Shown here piece by piece: positions 36,560-46,500 of a DNA stretch of 64,000 nt; the stretch's first letter is position 1; each line of letters opens with the position of its first letter. A program made the translations under genes and the position numbers. The notes under the pieces were generated by a model that saw only the letters and a list, made by a program, of their open reading frames with translations, had not been told where the DNA came from and searched no databases. This stretch comes from Flavobacterium flevense (GTDB lineage: Bacteria > Bacteroidota > Bacteroidia > Flavobacteriales > Flavobacteriaceae): positions 657,831-721,830 of the forward strand of contig NZ_FRCC01000002.1 in NCBI RefSeq assembly GCF_900142775.1, read 5' to 3'.

Positions 36560-38530
36560 ATGAAAACTAAAAATAGTATAGTAAATAAAAGTTTCCAAAG
36601 GCTTCAAAAAGTTTTTGGAGTTTCAATGGTAGTGCTTTGTTCAATAGGATTAGAATCCTGTGAAAATAGTTTTTTAGATGTAGTTCCGGATAATGTTACT
36701 ACAATAGAAAACGCTTTTAAGTTGCGAAATGAAGCCGAAAAGTATTTGTTTACCTGTTATGCATTTATTCCTAAAAATGGGGATGGTGTCTATAATATAG
36801 GAATGTTGGCAGGAGATGAAACATGGGTATCAGCTAACCGTGCCTCTGTTACCAGTTACGCTTTTAATATTGCTACCGGTACGCAAAGAAAAGCACAACC
36901 TTATATGAATGCATGGGAAGGTTATTATCAGGCAGCTGGACCTGGAGATCGTTATCCACTTTTTGACGGAATCAGACATTGCAATGTTTTTCTTGAAAAT
37001 GTAGAAGATAGAACTAAGGTTCCGGATTTGGCTGAAGGAGAACGCTTAAGATGGTTAGCTGAAGCTAAATTCCTAAAAGCCTATTATCATTATTATTTAA
37101 TGCGTATGTATGGGCCAATTCCTGTTATTCGTGCTAATGTTCCAGTTGATGCACCAAATGATCAAATTCAGGTATCAAGAGAGCCGATAGACTCAACTGT
37201 TGATTATTTAGTGAGTTTGTTGGATGAAGCTGCAGTTGGTTTGCCCCCTATAATTGCAGATACTCAAAACGAGTTGGGTAGAATTACAAGACCAGCAGCT
37301 TTGGGAATAAAAGCTGAACTCTTATTAATGGCAGCTAGTCCTTTATTTAATGGTAATGCTGACATGGCAGGACTTATTGGTAAAGACGGAACTCCTTTGT
37401 TTAATCCCGTATATGATGCTGCTAAATGGAAAAGAGCTTCAGATGCTGCAAAAGAAGCTATTGATGTTGCCGAAGCTAATGGGCATAAAATATTCTATAA
37501 AAATGATGTTGGGTTCACTATTTCTCAAACTGCAAAAACCAAGTTAGACATTACTCAGGCAGTAACGGAGCGATGGAATGATGAGTTGATATGGGCAAAT
37601 CCTAATAGTCGTACTTATGAATTACAACGCCTTTGTATGATGCCTTTGGCTACTACAGTTAATCATTCTCAGGCTAGAAAAATATTCTCACCTACCTTAG
37701 AATCGGCAATGAATTTTTACACTAAAAATGGAGTGCCTATTGAGGAAGATAAAACCTTGACTTTTGGAGATATTACTGAATTAAGAGAAGCCACTGCAGC
37801 AGATAAATTCAATATTAGAGAAGGCTATAGAACCTCAGTTATCAACTTTGATCGTGAGCCTCGTTTTTATGCCGATTTAGGTTTTGATGGAGCTATTTTC
37901 TATAAGTCATCTAGTGGATCTGATGAAACGAAAGAAGTTATACGAGCAAAATTTGCAGATTATGCAGGTAGTTCAGACGCCTTTGACTTTAATGTAACAG
38001 GTTATTACATTAAAAAATTGATCAACTGGGAACAAACTTTTGGAGGAGGAACCATGTATAAAGATTATGCCTGGCCTGAATTGCGTTTGGCTGATTTGTA
38101 CTTGATGTATGCCGAAGCACTTAATGAAGCTGAGGGAACTGCTGCTACAAATGAAGTTTTACAATATCTGGATGCAATTCGTACTCGTGCAGGCTTGAAT
38201 GGAGTTGTTGATTCATGGACAAATTTTTCTAATAATCCAACTAAGTATACAACTAAAGAAGGAATGCGTGAAATTATTCATAGAGAACGCAGTATTGAAA
38301 TGGCTTTTGAAGGCAAGAATTACTGGGACATTAGACGTTGGAAAAAAGCAACTCAGGAATTTAACGAGCCTGTGAAAGGATGGAATGTTTTTGGAGTTTC
38401 TGAAGCTAGTTACTATCAAATAGTAACATTAAGTCAACAACGTTTTGTAGCTCCTAGAGATTATTTCTGGCCTATTGACGAATTTACACTTATTCAAAAT
38501 CCTAACTTGGTTCAAAATCTAGGTTGGTAA
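36560..38530 (+). CDS. susD: SusD/RagB family glycan-binding lipoprotein
   Basis: Surface lipoprotein that caps the SusC barrel and captures oligosaccharides. The 656 residues start at the ATG at 36560, 13 bases after the susC stop; an upstream in-frame TTG inside susC gives a longer reading that lacks support. The lipobox is GLESC (Cys34). Family landmarks are FLDVVPDNVTTIENAF at the mature N-terminus, the TPR-type helices with EAKFLKAYYHYYLMRMYGPIPV, the late WPELRLADLYLMYAEALNEAEG, IRTRAGLNG, REIIHRERSIEMAFEGKNYWDIRRW and the ending IDEFTLIQNPNLVQNLGW. Length is above the usual 500-600, and the additional sequence could host specificity loops. Confidence 0.95.
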   Translation: MKTKNSIVNKSFQRLQKVFGVSMVVLCSIGLESCENSFLDVVPDNVTTIENAFKLRNEAEKYLFTCYAFIPKNGDGVYNIGMLAGDETWVSANRASVTSYAFNIATGTQRKAQPYMNAWEGYYQAAGPGDRYPLFDGIRHCNVFLENVEDRTKVPDLAEGERLRWLAEAKFLKAYYHYYLMRMYGPIPVIRANVPVDAPNDQIQVSREPIDSTVDYLVSLLDEAAVGLPPIIADTQNELGRITRPAALGIKAELLLMAASPLFNGNADMAGLIGKDGTPLFNPVYDAAKWKRASDAAKEAIDVAEANGHKIFYKNDVGFTISQTAKTKLDITQAVTERWNDELIWANPNSRTYELQRLCMMPLATTVNHSQARKIFSPTLESAMNFYTKNGVPIEEDKTLTFGDITELREATAADKFNIREGYRTSVINFDREPRFYADLGFDGAIFYKSSSGSDETKEVIRAKFADYAGSSDAFDFNVTGYYIKKLINWEQTFGGGTMYKDYAWPELRLADLYLMYAEALNEAEGTAATNEVLQYLDAIRTRAGLNGVVDSWTNFSNNPTKYTTKEGMREIIHRERSIEMAFEGKNYWDIRRWKKATQEFNEPVKGWNVFGVSEASYYQIVTLSQQRFVAPRDYFWPIDEFTLIQNPNLVQNLGW

Positions 38531-38552
38531 TAATCATAAAAAAAATAAAATT

Positions 38553-39767
38553 ATGAAACGAATTATAAAATCATCCCTAAGGATATTTATGTTGTCTCTA
38601 ATTGTAACTTTTGCAGCTTGTAGTGAGGACCAGGGTCCGAAACCTTTAGAAAGTAATTCTAATGCACCAGCTGAAGTAACAAATGTTGTAATTGAGAATT
38701 TACCGGGAAAAGCAAAACTTACATATACTTTGCCATCAGACGAAGATTTATTATACATTGTTGCTCGGTATACTTTAGAGAATGGAACACCTATGGAAGT
38801 GAAAGCTTCTTACTATTCTAATTCTATGCTTTTAGAAGGTTTTGCAGGACAATCACCCACTGAGATTAAAATTTATGCAGTTAATAGAAGCGAAGCCGAA
38901 TCTAATCCTGTTTCCGTTACGGTAGCTCCATTAAAAGCACCAATTTTTGATATTTTTGACTCATTAATAGCTCAGCCAGATTTTGGAGGTATTCGTATTA
39001 CGGCCGATAACCCAACAAAAGAAGAAATAGGAATCTTAGTGATGCAAAAAAATATTCAGGGAGACTGGGTACCACTTCGTACCAGTATTTATACCTCAGT
39101 TGATGAAGTTAAACAAAGTTTAAGAGGCTTTGAGCCTGTTGATCAGGAATTTGCAATTGTGGTAAGAGACAAATGGTTGAATTACACGGATACTTTGGTT
39201 ACAAACATTGAGCCATTATTTGAGCAATTAATGCCTAAATCTGGGTTTGTTGGAGTTAAACTACCAAATGATGCTAAAACGATAGATAATGCTTATCCAA
39301 TTTCTAATTTATTTGATGGTCAGTTTTTAGAATATTGGGGATCTTATTTTACAGATAGAACCATTGATGTTGGAAATCATTTAGTGACTTTTGATATAGG
39401 AAAAGCAACTAAATTAAGCCGTTTGAGACTTTGGCAATTCTCAGAACCTATTGGAGGTCAAAGATTGTATTACTATTTAGGAGCTATGAAAAAGTTTAGG
39501 ATTTGGGGTAGTAATACCTTAAATGATGGTACGTTAGATAGCAATTGGACTTTAATGGGTGAATATGAAATTAAAAAACCTTCCGGATTGCCTTATGGTC
39601 AAGAAAATAATGATGATCTTTTAGCTGCCAGAGATGGTGCCGATTATGAAGTTGCTTTAGATAAGCCTGCAGTTCGTTATCTAAGAATTGAATGTCTTGA
39701 AAACTGGATTGGTGGTAAATTTATGGCTGTTTCAGAAGTTCATGTATATGGTAATCCTAATTTTTAA
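38553..39767 (+). CDS. SusE-position surface lipoprotein (DUF4959/DUF5126/DUF5000)
   Basis: A 404-residue probable surface glycan-binding lipoprotein. The lipobox FAAC (Cys23) is followed by SEDQ, an acidic run like the export signal that sends Bacteroidota lipoproteins to the cell surface. Residues ~35-125 look like the FnIII-type DUF4959 domain (ENLPGKAKLTYTLPSDEDLLY), ~130-230 like DUF5126, and ~255-400 like DUF5000, a discoidin (F5/8 type C) sandwich (AYPISNLFDGQFLEYWGS, YLRIECLENWIGG). It lies 22 bases after susD. Proteins of this architecture are known as second glycan binders beside SusCD. The ligand is unknown. Confidence 0.85.
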   Translation: MKRIIKSSLRIFMLSLIVTFAACSEDQGPKPLESNSNAPAEVTNVVIENLPGKAKLTYTLPSDEDLLYIVARYTLENGTPMEVKASYYSNSMLLEGFAGQSPTEIKIYAVNRSEAESNPVSVTVAPLKAPIFDIFDSLIAQPDFGGIRITADNPTKEEIGILVMQKNIQGDWVPLRTSIYTSVDEVKQSLRGFEPVDQEFAIVVRDKWLNYTDTLVTNIEPLFEQLMPKSGFVGVKLPNDAKTIDNAYPISNLFDGQFLEYWGSYFTDRTIDVGNHLVTFDIGKATKLSRLRLWQFSEPIGGQRLYYYLGAMKKFRIWGSNTLNDGTLDSNWTLMGEYEIKKPSGLPYGQENNDDLLAARDGADYEVALDKPAVRYLRIECLENWIGGKFMAVSEVHVYGNPNF

Positions 39768-39783
39768 TATTAAATAAAAAGCA

Positions 39784-41034
39784 ATGAAAAATTTAAGGAA
39801 TATTTTAATAACAGCTTTTGCTACAATTTTAATTGTGCTAGTACATTCATGTTCTAGTAATGCAGATGACTATTTGAAATTTACAGAAGGCGGAGCTATC
39901 TCATATACAGGTAAAATGGATTCATTAAAAATATTACCAGGTAGGGATAGAATAAAAATTGAAGGACTTATTATTTCAGATCCTAAAGTTTCTGAATTGA
40001 GAGTCTATTGGGATACTAAAAAAGATTCTGTTGTAATACCAATTAATAGAACTTCAGGAGTTGATATGGTTTCTACTTTTATAGAGAATCTTCCGGAGAA
40101 TATTTATAATTTCGAAGTAAAAACCTTTGATGCTAAGGGGAATAGTTCTGTTTCTCAGTACATTACAGCCCAGACTTATGGTACGCGTTATCAGGCAAGT
40201 TTAACAGATAGAAAGATTGTAAATAGTAGTTTGTCAAGTGATTTATCACTTACAATTAATTTTGCCACGATGGATTTAACTACAGGTGCATTTGCTACAG
40301 AAATAGTATATACAGATGGCTCTGATGTAGAACATACCATAACAGTTCCTGTTACACAAAATCAACTAGTAGTACCAAATTATAAAATAGGGAGTAAGTT
40401 TAAACAACGTTCCTTGTTTTTACCCGTTAAAACTGCTATAGATACATTTTATACAGATTTTGTTTCGAAAGATCCTCAGGTTATCGATCTTACTTATTTG
40501 ATTAAAAATAATAAACGTCCATTTGTAGCGTCTTCTTTTTCTGGCAGATGGGGTACTTTAGCGGATTGGACAACTAACGATGCTTGTAAAAACCATGACG
40601 GTTATGGTGGTATCGATTTTGGATGTTGCGGTAATCCTCCTGCTACAATAAATTTGGAATCTGGTTGGGGTTCACCAGTGATTACTAATGGTAAAATATA
40701 CCAAACGATAACATTAGAAGCGGGGACTTATATTTTTAATGCTCCTTTGTTAGCATCTGGCAGTGGTCTTAATAGTGGTTATACATTATCTGATTATGTG
40801 TATTTAGCAGTGGCAAAAGGTAGTATATTACCTGATTCTAGTGGTGGAGTACTTGAAACAGATCCTTCAACTTTAGGATTTAAAAGAATAGTGAATACTA
40901 TGAATTCAGAAAGTGCAGTTATTACCTTCACAATTACACAATCGGAACAAATAACATTAGGTATTTCAACAACACAAGGAAATGAAAGATATGGTCATTT
41001 TTTATCTTTCAGTTTGTTTAAAAAGAATAATTAA
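39784..41034 (+). CDS. surface lipoprotein, DUF4998 and DUF5013 type
   Basis: A 416-residue lipoprotein (lipobox VHSC, Cys23, then SSNADD). The N-terminal half resembles DUF4998 (LKILPGRDRIKIEGLIISDPKV, RVYWDTKKDSVVIPI), an Ig-like domain found in SusE-position proteins. The C-terminal ~150 residues resemble DUF5013, a beta-sandwich with NLESGWGSP and YIFNAPLLASG that may bind glycan. A CCGN/CKNHDG cysteine cluster around 275-290 is unusual for these proteins. It is the last gene of the susC operon, with a terminator 27 bases downstream. Domain names are from memory and moderately sure. Confidence 0.75.
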   Translation: MKNLRNILITAFATILIVLVHSCSSNADDYLKFTEGGAISYTGKMDSLKILPGRDRIKIEGLIISDPKVSELRVYWDTKKDSVVIPINRTSGVDMVSTFIENLPENIYNFEVKTFDAKGNSSVSQYITAQTYGTRYQASLTDRKIVNSSLSSDLSLTINFATMDLTTGAFATEIVYTDGSDVEHTITVPVTQNQLVVPNYKIGSKFKQRSLFLPVKTAIDTFYTDFVSKDPQVIDLTYLIKNNKRPFVASSFSGRWGTLADWTTNDACKNHDGYGGIDFGCCGNPPATINLESGWGSPVITNGKIYQTITLEAGTYIFNAPLLASGSGLNSGYTLSDYVYLAVAKGSILPDSSGGVLETDPSTLGFKRIVNTMNSESAVITFTITQSEQITLGISTTQGNERYGHFLSFSLFKKNN

Positions 41035-41060
41035 TTTATTGGTTGATTAGTAGTGGAAAT

Positions 41061-41093
41061 GGCATGTAGTTCTAAATTACATGCCGTTTTTTT
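41061..41093 (+). terminator. terminator of the susCD operon
   Basis: Stem GGCATGTA (41061-41068) pairs with TACATGCC (41078-41085) around a 9-base loop and is followed by seven T. Confidence 0.85.
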
Positions 41094-41160
41094 AAATATA
41101 ATTATTCCAAAACCACTAAAAACCAGATGTGTAATACCGATAAAATCAATGAGGTAAGTT

Positions 41161-42285
41161 ATGATTAAGTTTTTGTGTTCAGTTGTTTTAATTAGTAGTG
41201 CTTTGTTCTCTTTCGTTTTCACTCAGAATGATTCTTTCATTCCCGGAAAACAATGGAAAGACACTAATGGAGTGCATATCAATGCTCATGGTGGAGGCGT
41301 TGTTTTTGTTGATGGTGTTTATTATTGGTATGGAGAATATAAAACTGCCGGTCGTGGCGGAAATACATCTTTGCAAGGGGTAAGCTGTTATTCGTCTACC
41401 GATTTATACAATTGGAAAAATGAAGGCATTGTTTTGAGAGTTGAAACTGATCCTAATTCTGAGATAACAAAAGGCTGTGTAATAGAACGTCCCAAAGTTG
41501 TTTTCAATAAAAAAACAGGAAAGTATGTGATGTGGTTTCATTTGGAATTAAAAGGTCAGGGTTATGATGCTGCCAGAGCAGGTTTAGCCGTTAGTGATAA
41601 TCCAAGAGGGCCTTTTAAATTTGAAAAATCATATAGACCCAATAAAGGAGTTTGGCCCATGAATTTTGATGCCAAATTCAAATCAGCAGTTATTGGAGAA
41701 CATAAATTAAAATCATGGACTCCCGAATGGTTGACGGCAGTAAAAAACGGAATGTTGGTTCGAAGAGATTTCGAAAAAGGACAAATGTCTCGAGATATGA
41801 CGGTGTATGTTGATGACAACGATAAAGCCTATTTAATACATGCTTCAGAAGATAATTTGACACTTCATATGTCAGAACTTACAGATGATTATTTAGATTT
41901 CACAGAAAAATGGATCAGAGTAGCACCCGCAGGTCATAATGAAGCACCTGCCATTTTTAAAAAAGACGGTATTTATTACATGATTACTTCAGGTTGTACG
42001 GGTTGGGATCCAAATGAGGCACGTTCGTTTCAGTCAAAATCAATTTGGGGACCGTGGAAACCTCTCGGAAATCCCTGTGTTGGAAAAGGGGCAGAGCTTA
42101 CATTTCATTCGCAAAGTACCTATGTTTTACCAGTTGCCGGAAAAAAAGACCAATTCATATTTATGGCCGATCGATGGAAACCAAATAACCCGATTGATGG
42201 AAGTTATGTGTGGCTGCCTATACAATTTGATAAGCAAAAACCAGTCTTGAATTGGTTGGAAAGTTGGAGTTTAGATGTTTTTTAG
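41161..42285 (+). CDS. secreted GH43 enzyme, probable exo-beta-1,3-galactanase
   Basis: A five-bladed beta-propeller hydrolase of 374 residues with a signal peptide (about 1-21). The sequence resembles GH43 subfamily 24/34: GKQWKDTNGVHINAHGGGV, YYWYGEYK, SCYSSTDLYNWKNEG, IERPKVVFNKKTGKYVMWFHLE. In characterised exo-beta-1,3-galactanases of this group the usual Asp base is replaced by Gln. The equivalent residues here appear to be Glu109 (ERPK), acid Glu261 (NEAP) and Gln318 (HSQST). This supports cleavage of the beta-1,3-galactan backbone of type II arabinogalactan from the non-reducing end with bypass of side chains. It begins a short cluster with the zincin lipoprotein (22-base gap) and the haloperoxidase fusion. 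No carbohydrate-binding module is attached. No promoter was recognised. Confidence 0.85.
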   Translation: MIKFLCSVVLISSALFSFVFTQNDSFIPGKQWKDTNGVHINAHGGGVVFVDGVYYWYGEYKTAGRGGNTSLQGVSCYSSTDLYNWKNEGIVLRVETDPNSEITKGCVIERPKVVFNKKTGKYVMWFHLELKGQGYDAARAGLAVSDNPRGPFKFEKSYRPNKGVWPMNFDAKFKSAVIGEHKLKSWTPEWLTAVKNGMLVRRDFEKGQMSRDMTVYVDDNDKAYLIHASEDNLTLHMSELTDDYLDFTEKWIRVAPAGHNEAPAIFKKDGIYYMITSGCTGWDPNEARSFQSKSIWGPWKPLGNPCVGKGAELTFHSQSTYVLPVAGKKDQFIFMADRWKPNNPIDGSYVWLPIQFDKQKPVLNWLESWSLDVF

Positions 42286-42307
42286 AAAAAATAAAATAAA
42301 AAAATAG

Positions 42308-43501
42308 ATGAAAAAAAGTATTGATTTATTTATGATGTTACTATTTGTTATTTGTTCTTGTTCTTCGGGAAGTTCTTCGGAAGTTGCTGAGGTAGAAGAA
42401 CCAGATAATGTAGGGCAGTTGGCTACTTTGAAAACAAATGAAGCCGAAGAAATTGCTGCAAAACAAGCTGTAATTTGGGGTATGCTTGAAGATAATGGAG
42501 GAAGCAGTGTGGTTGAACGAGGTGTGTGTTATGGAATAACTGCAAATCCTAATTATGAAGGAACAAAAAAATTAGCGAGTGTTACTAAAGGTTCTGGAGA
42601 GTTTAAAGTAGAATTGACTAATCTGGAAGGAAGCACGGTTTATTATGCACGAGCCTATGTGGTGAACAAAAAAGGAGTGGCTTACGGTAATCAGGTGAGT
42701 TTTAAAACAGCCGACTTAGCTTCACCTTTATTGGTTTTGGGAACTATAAAAGTGGCTGGTGCACAAGATTTATTTTTGGATGTAATCTTAAAAGAGCATG
42801 GTGATTTAGCCATTCAGGAAATAGGTTTGGTTTACAATACAGCTACAAAACCAACCATAGCTGATAATAAAATAGCCAGAAGCAAGGTGGAAGACAAATT
42901 CAAAGAGCGTATTCGTAACTTAACACCAGAAACATTGTATTATGTTAGACCTTATGCAGTAACGCCAGGCGGAGTTTTATACGGAGAAGAATTTGTAATG
43001 AGTACTATTAAAAAAGGGAATTTTACTTATTCATTTAATCAAAATGGAGCCGATGCTGCAACGGTTACCAGAATAAAAGCGGCATTTGATTTGGCAACAA
43101 CTTATTACAATAATTTTACTTCCATTGTAAAACATGTAACGGTAAATTATTCACCGGGAACACCTACTGCCGATGCTAATTTTAACGGTTGGATTAATGT
43201 GGGTTCTAATGCGGCTTATCAAAGGGCAGGAACAGCAATGCACGAAATGGCGCATACAGTGGGAGTGGGTCAACATTCAAAATATACTGAATTGATGAAA
43301 ACTACCTGGCAAGGAAAACGAGCCAACGAAATTTTGCAAATGATGACAAATGATCCTGCTGCTTTGGTAAAAGGAGATGGAATGCACTTTTGGCCTTATG
43401 GAGTTAATGGAGCACATGAGGATGACGGAAGCGATTTTCTCTATATCATGAATGCTTTAATACTACAAGGGATGAAAGCTGACGGATTGCCTAGTAATTA
43501 G
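42308..43501 (+). CDS. lipoprotein with FnIII-like repeats and a zincin-type metallopeptidase motif
   Basis: I do not recognise a named family for the whole protein. The 397 residues have a lipobox (ICSC, Cys18) and a Ser-rich linker. Two tandem FnIII-like units lie at about 35-135 and 140-235, each with the VYYARAYVVN / LYYVRPYAVT strand typical of Bacteroidota surface proteins. The C-terminal domain (about 240-397) contains the motif HEMAHTVGVGQH at 312-323: HExxH with a third His spaced one residue further than in the metzincin pattern HExxHxxGxxH. Asp and Glu in ANEDDGSDF follow late. It could be a protease for the protein core of a proteoglycan, or a degenerate zincin acting as a binding protein. 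Probably cotranscribed with the GH43 gene. Confidence 0.7.
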   Translation: MKKSIDLFMMLLFVICSCSSGSSSEVAEVEEPDNVGQLATLKTNEAEEIAAKQAVIWGMLEDNGGSSVVERGVCYGITANPNYEGTKKLASVTKGSGEFKVELTNLEGSTVYYARAYVVNKKGVAYGNQVSFKTADLASPLLVLGTIKVAGAQDLFLDVILKEHGDLAIQEIGLVYNTATKPTIADNKIARSKVEDKFKERIRNLTPETLYYVRPYAVTPGGVLYGEEFVMSTIKKGNFTYSFNQNGADAATVTRIKAAFDLATTYYNNFTSIVKHVTVNYSPGTPTADANFNGWINVGSNAAYQRAGTAMHEMAHTVGVGQHSKYTELMKTTWQGKRANEILQMMTNDPAALVKGDGMHFWPYGVNGAHEDDGSDFLYIMNALILQGMKADGLPSN

Positions 43502-43577
43502 TATTCTTAGTATTTGTTTTAAAATTTTTTGAAGTTTGTTAACGAGAGTAACTACTATTTTAAACGAGAATGATCTT

Positions 43578-46500
43578 ATGAAGTCACGTAAATTTAATTT
43601 TAGATTCTTTTTATTTATTCTTATATGTAGTTGTTTTATCAATGTGAATTTTTTAAATGCTCAAACTTTTGATAGGGTTGAAAAAGCAACAGGTTTAGAC
43701 GGTTTAGAAAAAAATAATGGAGTGGCATTAGCAGATTTTGATGGAGATAATGATTTAGATTTATTTGTAGTAGCTAAAGCAAGAGATGAAGATGGTGTGG
43801 CTTCAAGTCATAGTAACTTATTTAGAAATAATAACGATGGTACTTTTACTAATGTAACCAATAGTTCAGGATTAGTTAATTTATTTCCATTAATAGAAAC
43901 TGCTGAAACTTTTGAAGGATTGGCAGGGTATAAAAATGGAGCTTTTTGGGGGGATTATGATAATGATGGTTTTCCGGATTTGTTTTTAACACATACTTCT
44001 AAAGTACAACTTTTTCATAATCAAACAAACGGAACTTTCGTAGAGGTTACAGAACAAGCCGGATTTCAAAAACATAATGGTTGTTTAAATACAAGTGCAA
44101 CCTGGTTTGATTATAATAATGATGGTTTTCTGGATATTTATATTAACGTTTGGTCAACCACTTGCAGTAATAAATTATATGTAAATAACAGGAATGGTAC
44201 TTTTTCTGATGTGAGTAATATTTTCAAAGGAGCCGTTAATAAATTGTCTTATCAAAGTGTTCCTTTTGATTTTAATAATGATGGTTGGATGGATCTTTAT
44301 ATTGCAAATGATTATACAAATCAAAAGAATGATTTGTTTATTAATGATAAAGGCCAAGGATTTGATGAACAGGCAATTTTGTATGGTTTAGATCACGCTC
44401 AGGATGATATGGGAATTGCAGTTGGAGATTATAATAATGATGGTTTTTTTGATTTTTTTGTGTCTGCAATAGATCAAAATGCTTTATTTAGAAATACAGG
44501 GAATGGTAAATTTATAAATGAGGCAACCCAATTGGGAGTAAATAAATCCGGTTGGGCTTGGGATGTGAATTTTTCTGATTTTGATTTAGACGGAGATGAA
44601 GATTTATTTGTTGTCAACGGATTTATGTATGGTTCCTCTTCTACCGATAACAACAAGTATTTTGAAAATTTATTGTCAAACGGAGAGTATTCATTTAAAG
44701 ATAGTTCTGGTGAAACTAAATTAGGAGAACTCAGTATAAGTGTAAGTCAAGCCGTATTTGATTATGATAATGATGGTGATTTGGATGTTTTGGTTACCAA
44801 TAATGATAGAGCTTCATTTTTTTATGAAAATAAAAAGACTGATTTTACAAATCCCAGAACCGATTTACATTGGTTGAAAATAAATTTAGAAGGTACTGTC
44901 TCTAACAGAGATGCAATAGGAGCAAAAGTATCAGTAAAAACAAAGAATGGTCAATTTCACAGGTATAATTGTGGGTCAGGGTTTCTTTCGCACAGCTTAA
45001 AGGGTATTCATTTTGGTTTTGGCTCGGCCAATGAAATTGTCGAATTAAAAATAACTTGGCCTTCCGGCTTAGTTGAAACCTATCAAAATCTACAAATAGA
45101 TAAAACAATTCGAGTAAAAGAGGGAGCCCGTTTTGAGGTTCTACCTATCGAGCCAACGAAGAAGATTCATGGTTGTATGGATAGCACTTCCTGCAATTTT
45201 AATCCCTATGCCACTATTAGTTCGGGAAGTTGTTTTCTTTTAGAATCTAAGACATTATCAGGTAGCATAAATGTTTTATACAATAGTGAAGAAATCTATA
45301 CCTATCCTATTGATGCGTCTTCCACTACTTTTTGGGAAGTGTCGGGAGGTGAAATAGTAGAAGGAGGAACGGGTGGAATGATTAAAGTGCGTTGGGCAAT
45401 GGCTAATCAGGGTGTAGTATCGGTAACGGAAAAAAGTAATAAGTGTTCTAGTGCAAAGGTATCATTGAATGTTAATTTGTCTTCGATTCCAATTGTTGAT
45501 CCAAGTACTAAATTTTCTGTAGCTCGTCTTTGGAATGAAGCATTATTAGCAGCCATTCGAAAAGATTTTGCAAGACCAACAGTTCACGCCAGAAATTTAT
45601 TTCATGCATCTGTAGCTATGTATGATGCTTGGGTAGTTTTTGATGATAAAGCCCAAACCTATTTATTGGGGAAAGAAGTTCATGGTTTTACAAGTGAATT
45701 TAAGGGATTTTCTTTTTCTGAAAATGTTATCGATGCCAGAAAAAAATCCATAAGTTATGCAGCATATCGATTATTGTCACATCGTTTCAGTATGTCTCCG
45801 GGAAGAGTAATTGCTCAGACTAATTTTGATGCTTTAATGAATAAATTGGGTTATGATATTACTAATACTTCTGTAGATTATTCAAACGGTGATGCCGCAG
45901 CTTTAGGGAATTATATTGCACAAACAGTTATAGATTATGGATTAGTTGACGGCTCAAATGAAGCTAATCAATATAAAAATATATTTTACCAACCAATAAA
46001 TCAGACCTTGAATTTGTTGAATCCGGTTGAGTATCCTATTTCTTCTATTGATCCAAATAGATGGCAACCATTAAAATTTGATTCGTTTATAGATCAAAGC
46101 GGAAATTTAATACCTGGCTCCACTCCAAGTTTCTTGAGTCCAGAATGGGGAAATGTTTTCCCTTTTTCTCTTAAAGAATCCGATAAACATATTTTTGAAA
46201 AATCAGGTAATAATTATACTGTTTATCATGATCCGGGAGCACCACCAAGTTTGAGTTTGAACCAAAATAAATCCAGTGAAGCTTATAAATGGGGATTTTC
46301 AATGGTTACTAAATGGTCTTCGCATCTGGATCCAAAAGATGGTGTTCGTATAGATATTTCTCCAAAATCTTTAGGTAATATTGATTTATCAAAGTTGCCA
46401 AAAAATTATTTAGAATATCCTAATTTTTACAATACACTATCAGGAGGAGATATTGGGAAAGGTTATTCTGTTAATCCATTTACAAAACAGCCATACGCAG

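Noticed and set aside
43536..43577. TTG start for the haloperoxidase fusion
   Set aside because: The added 14 residues are not a signal peptide, whereas ATG 43578 begins one directly.
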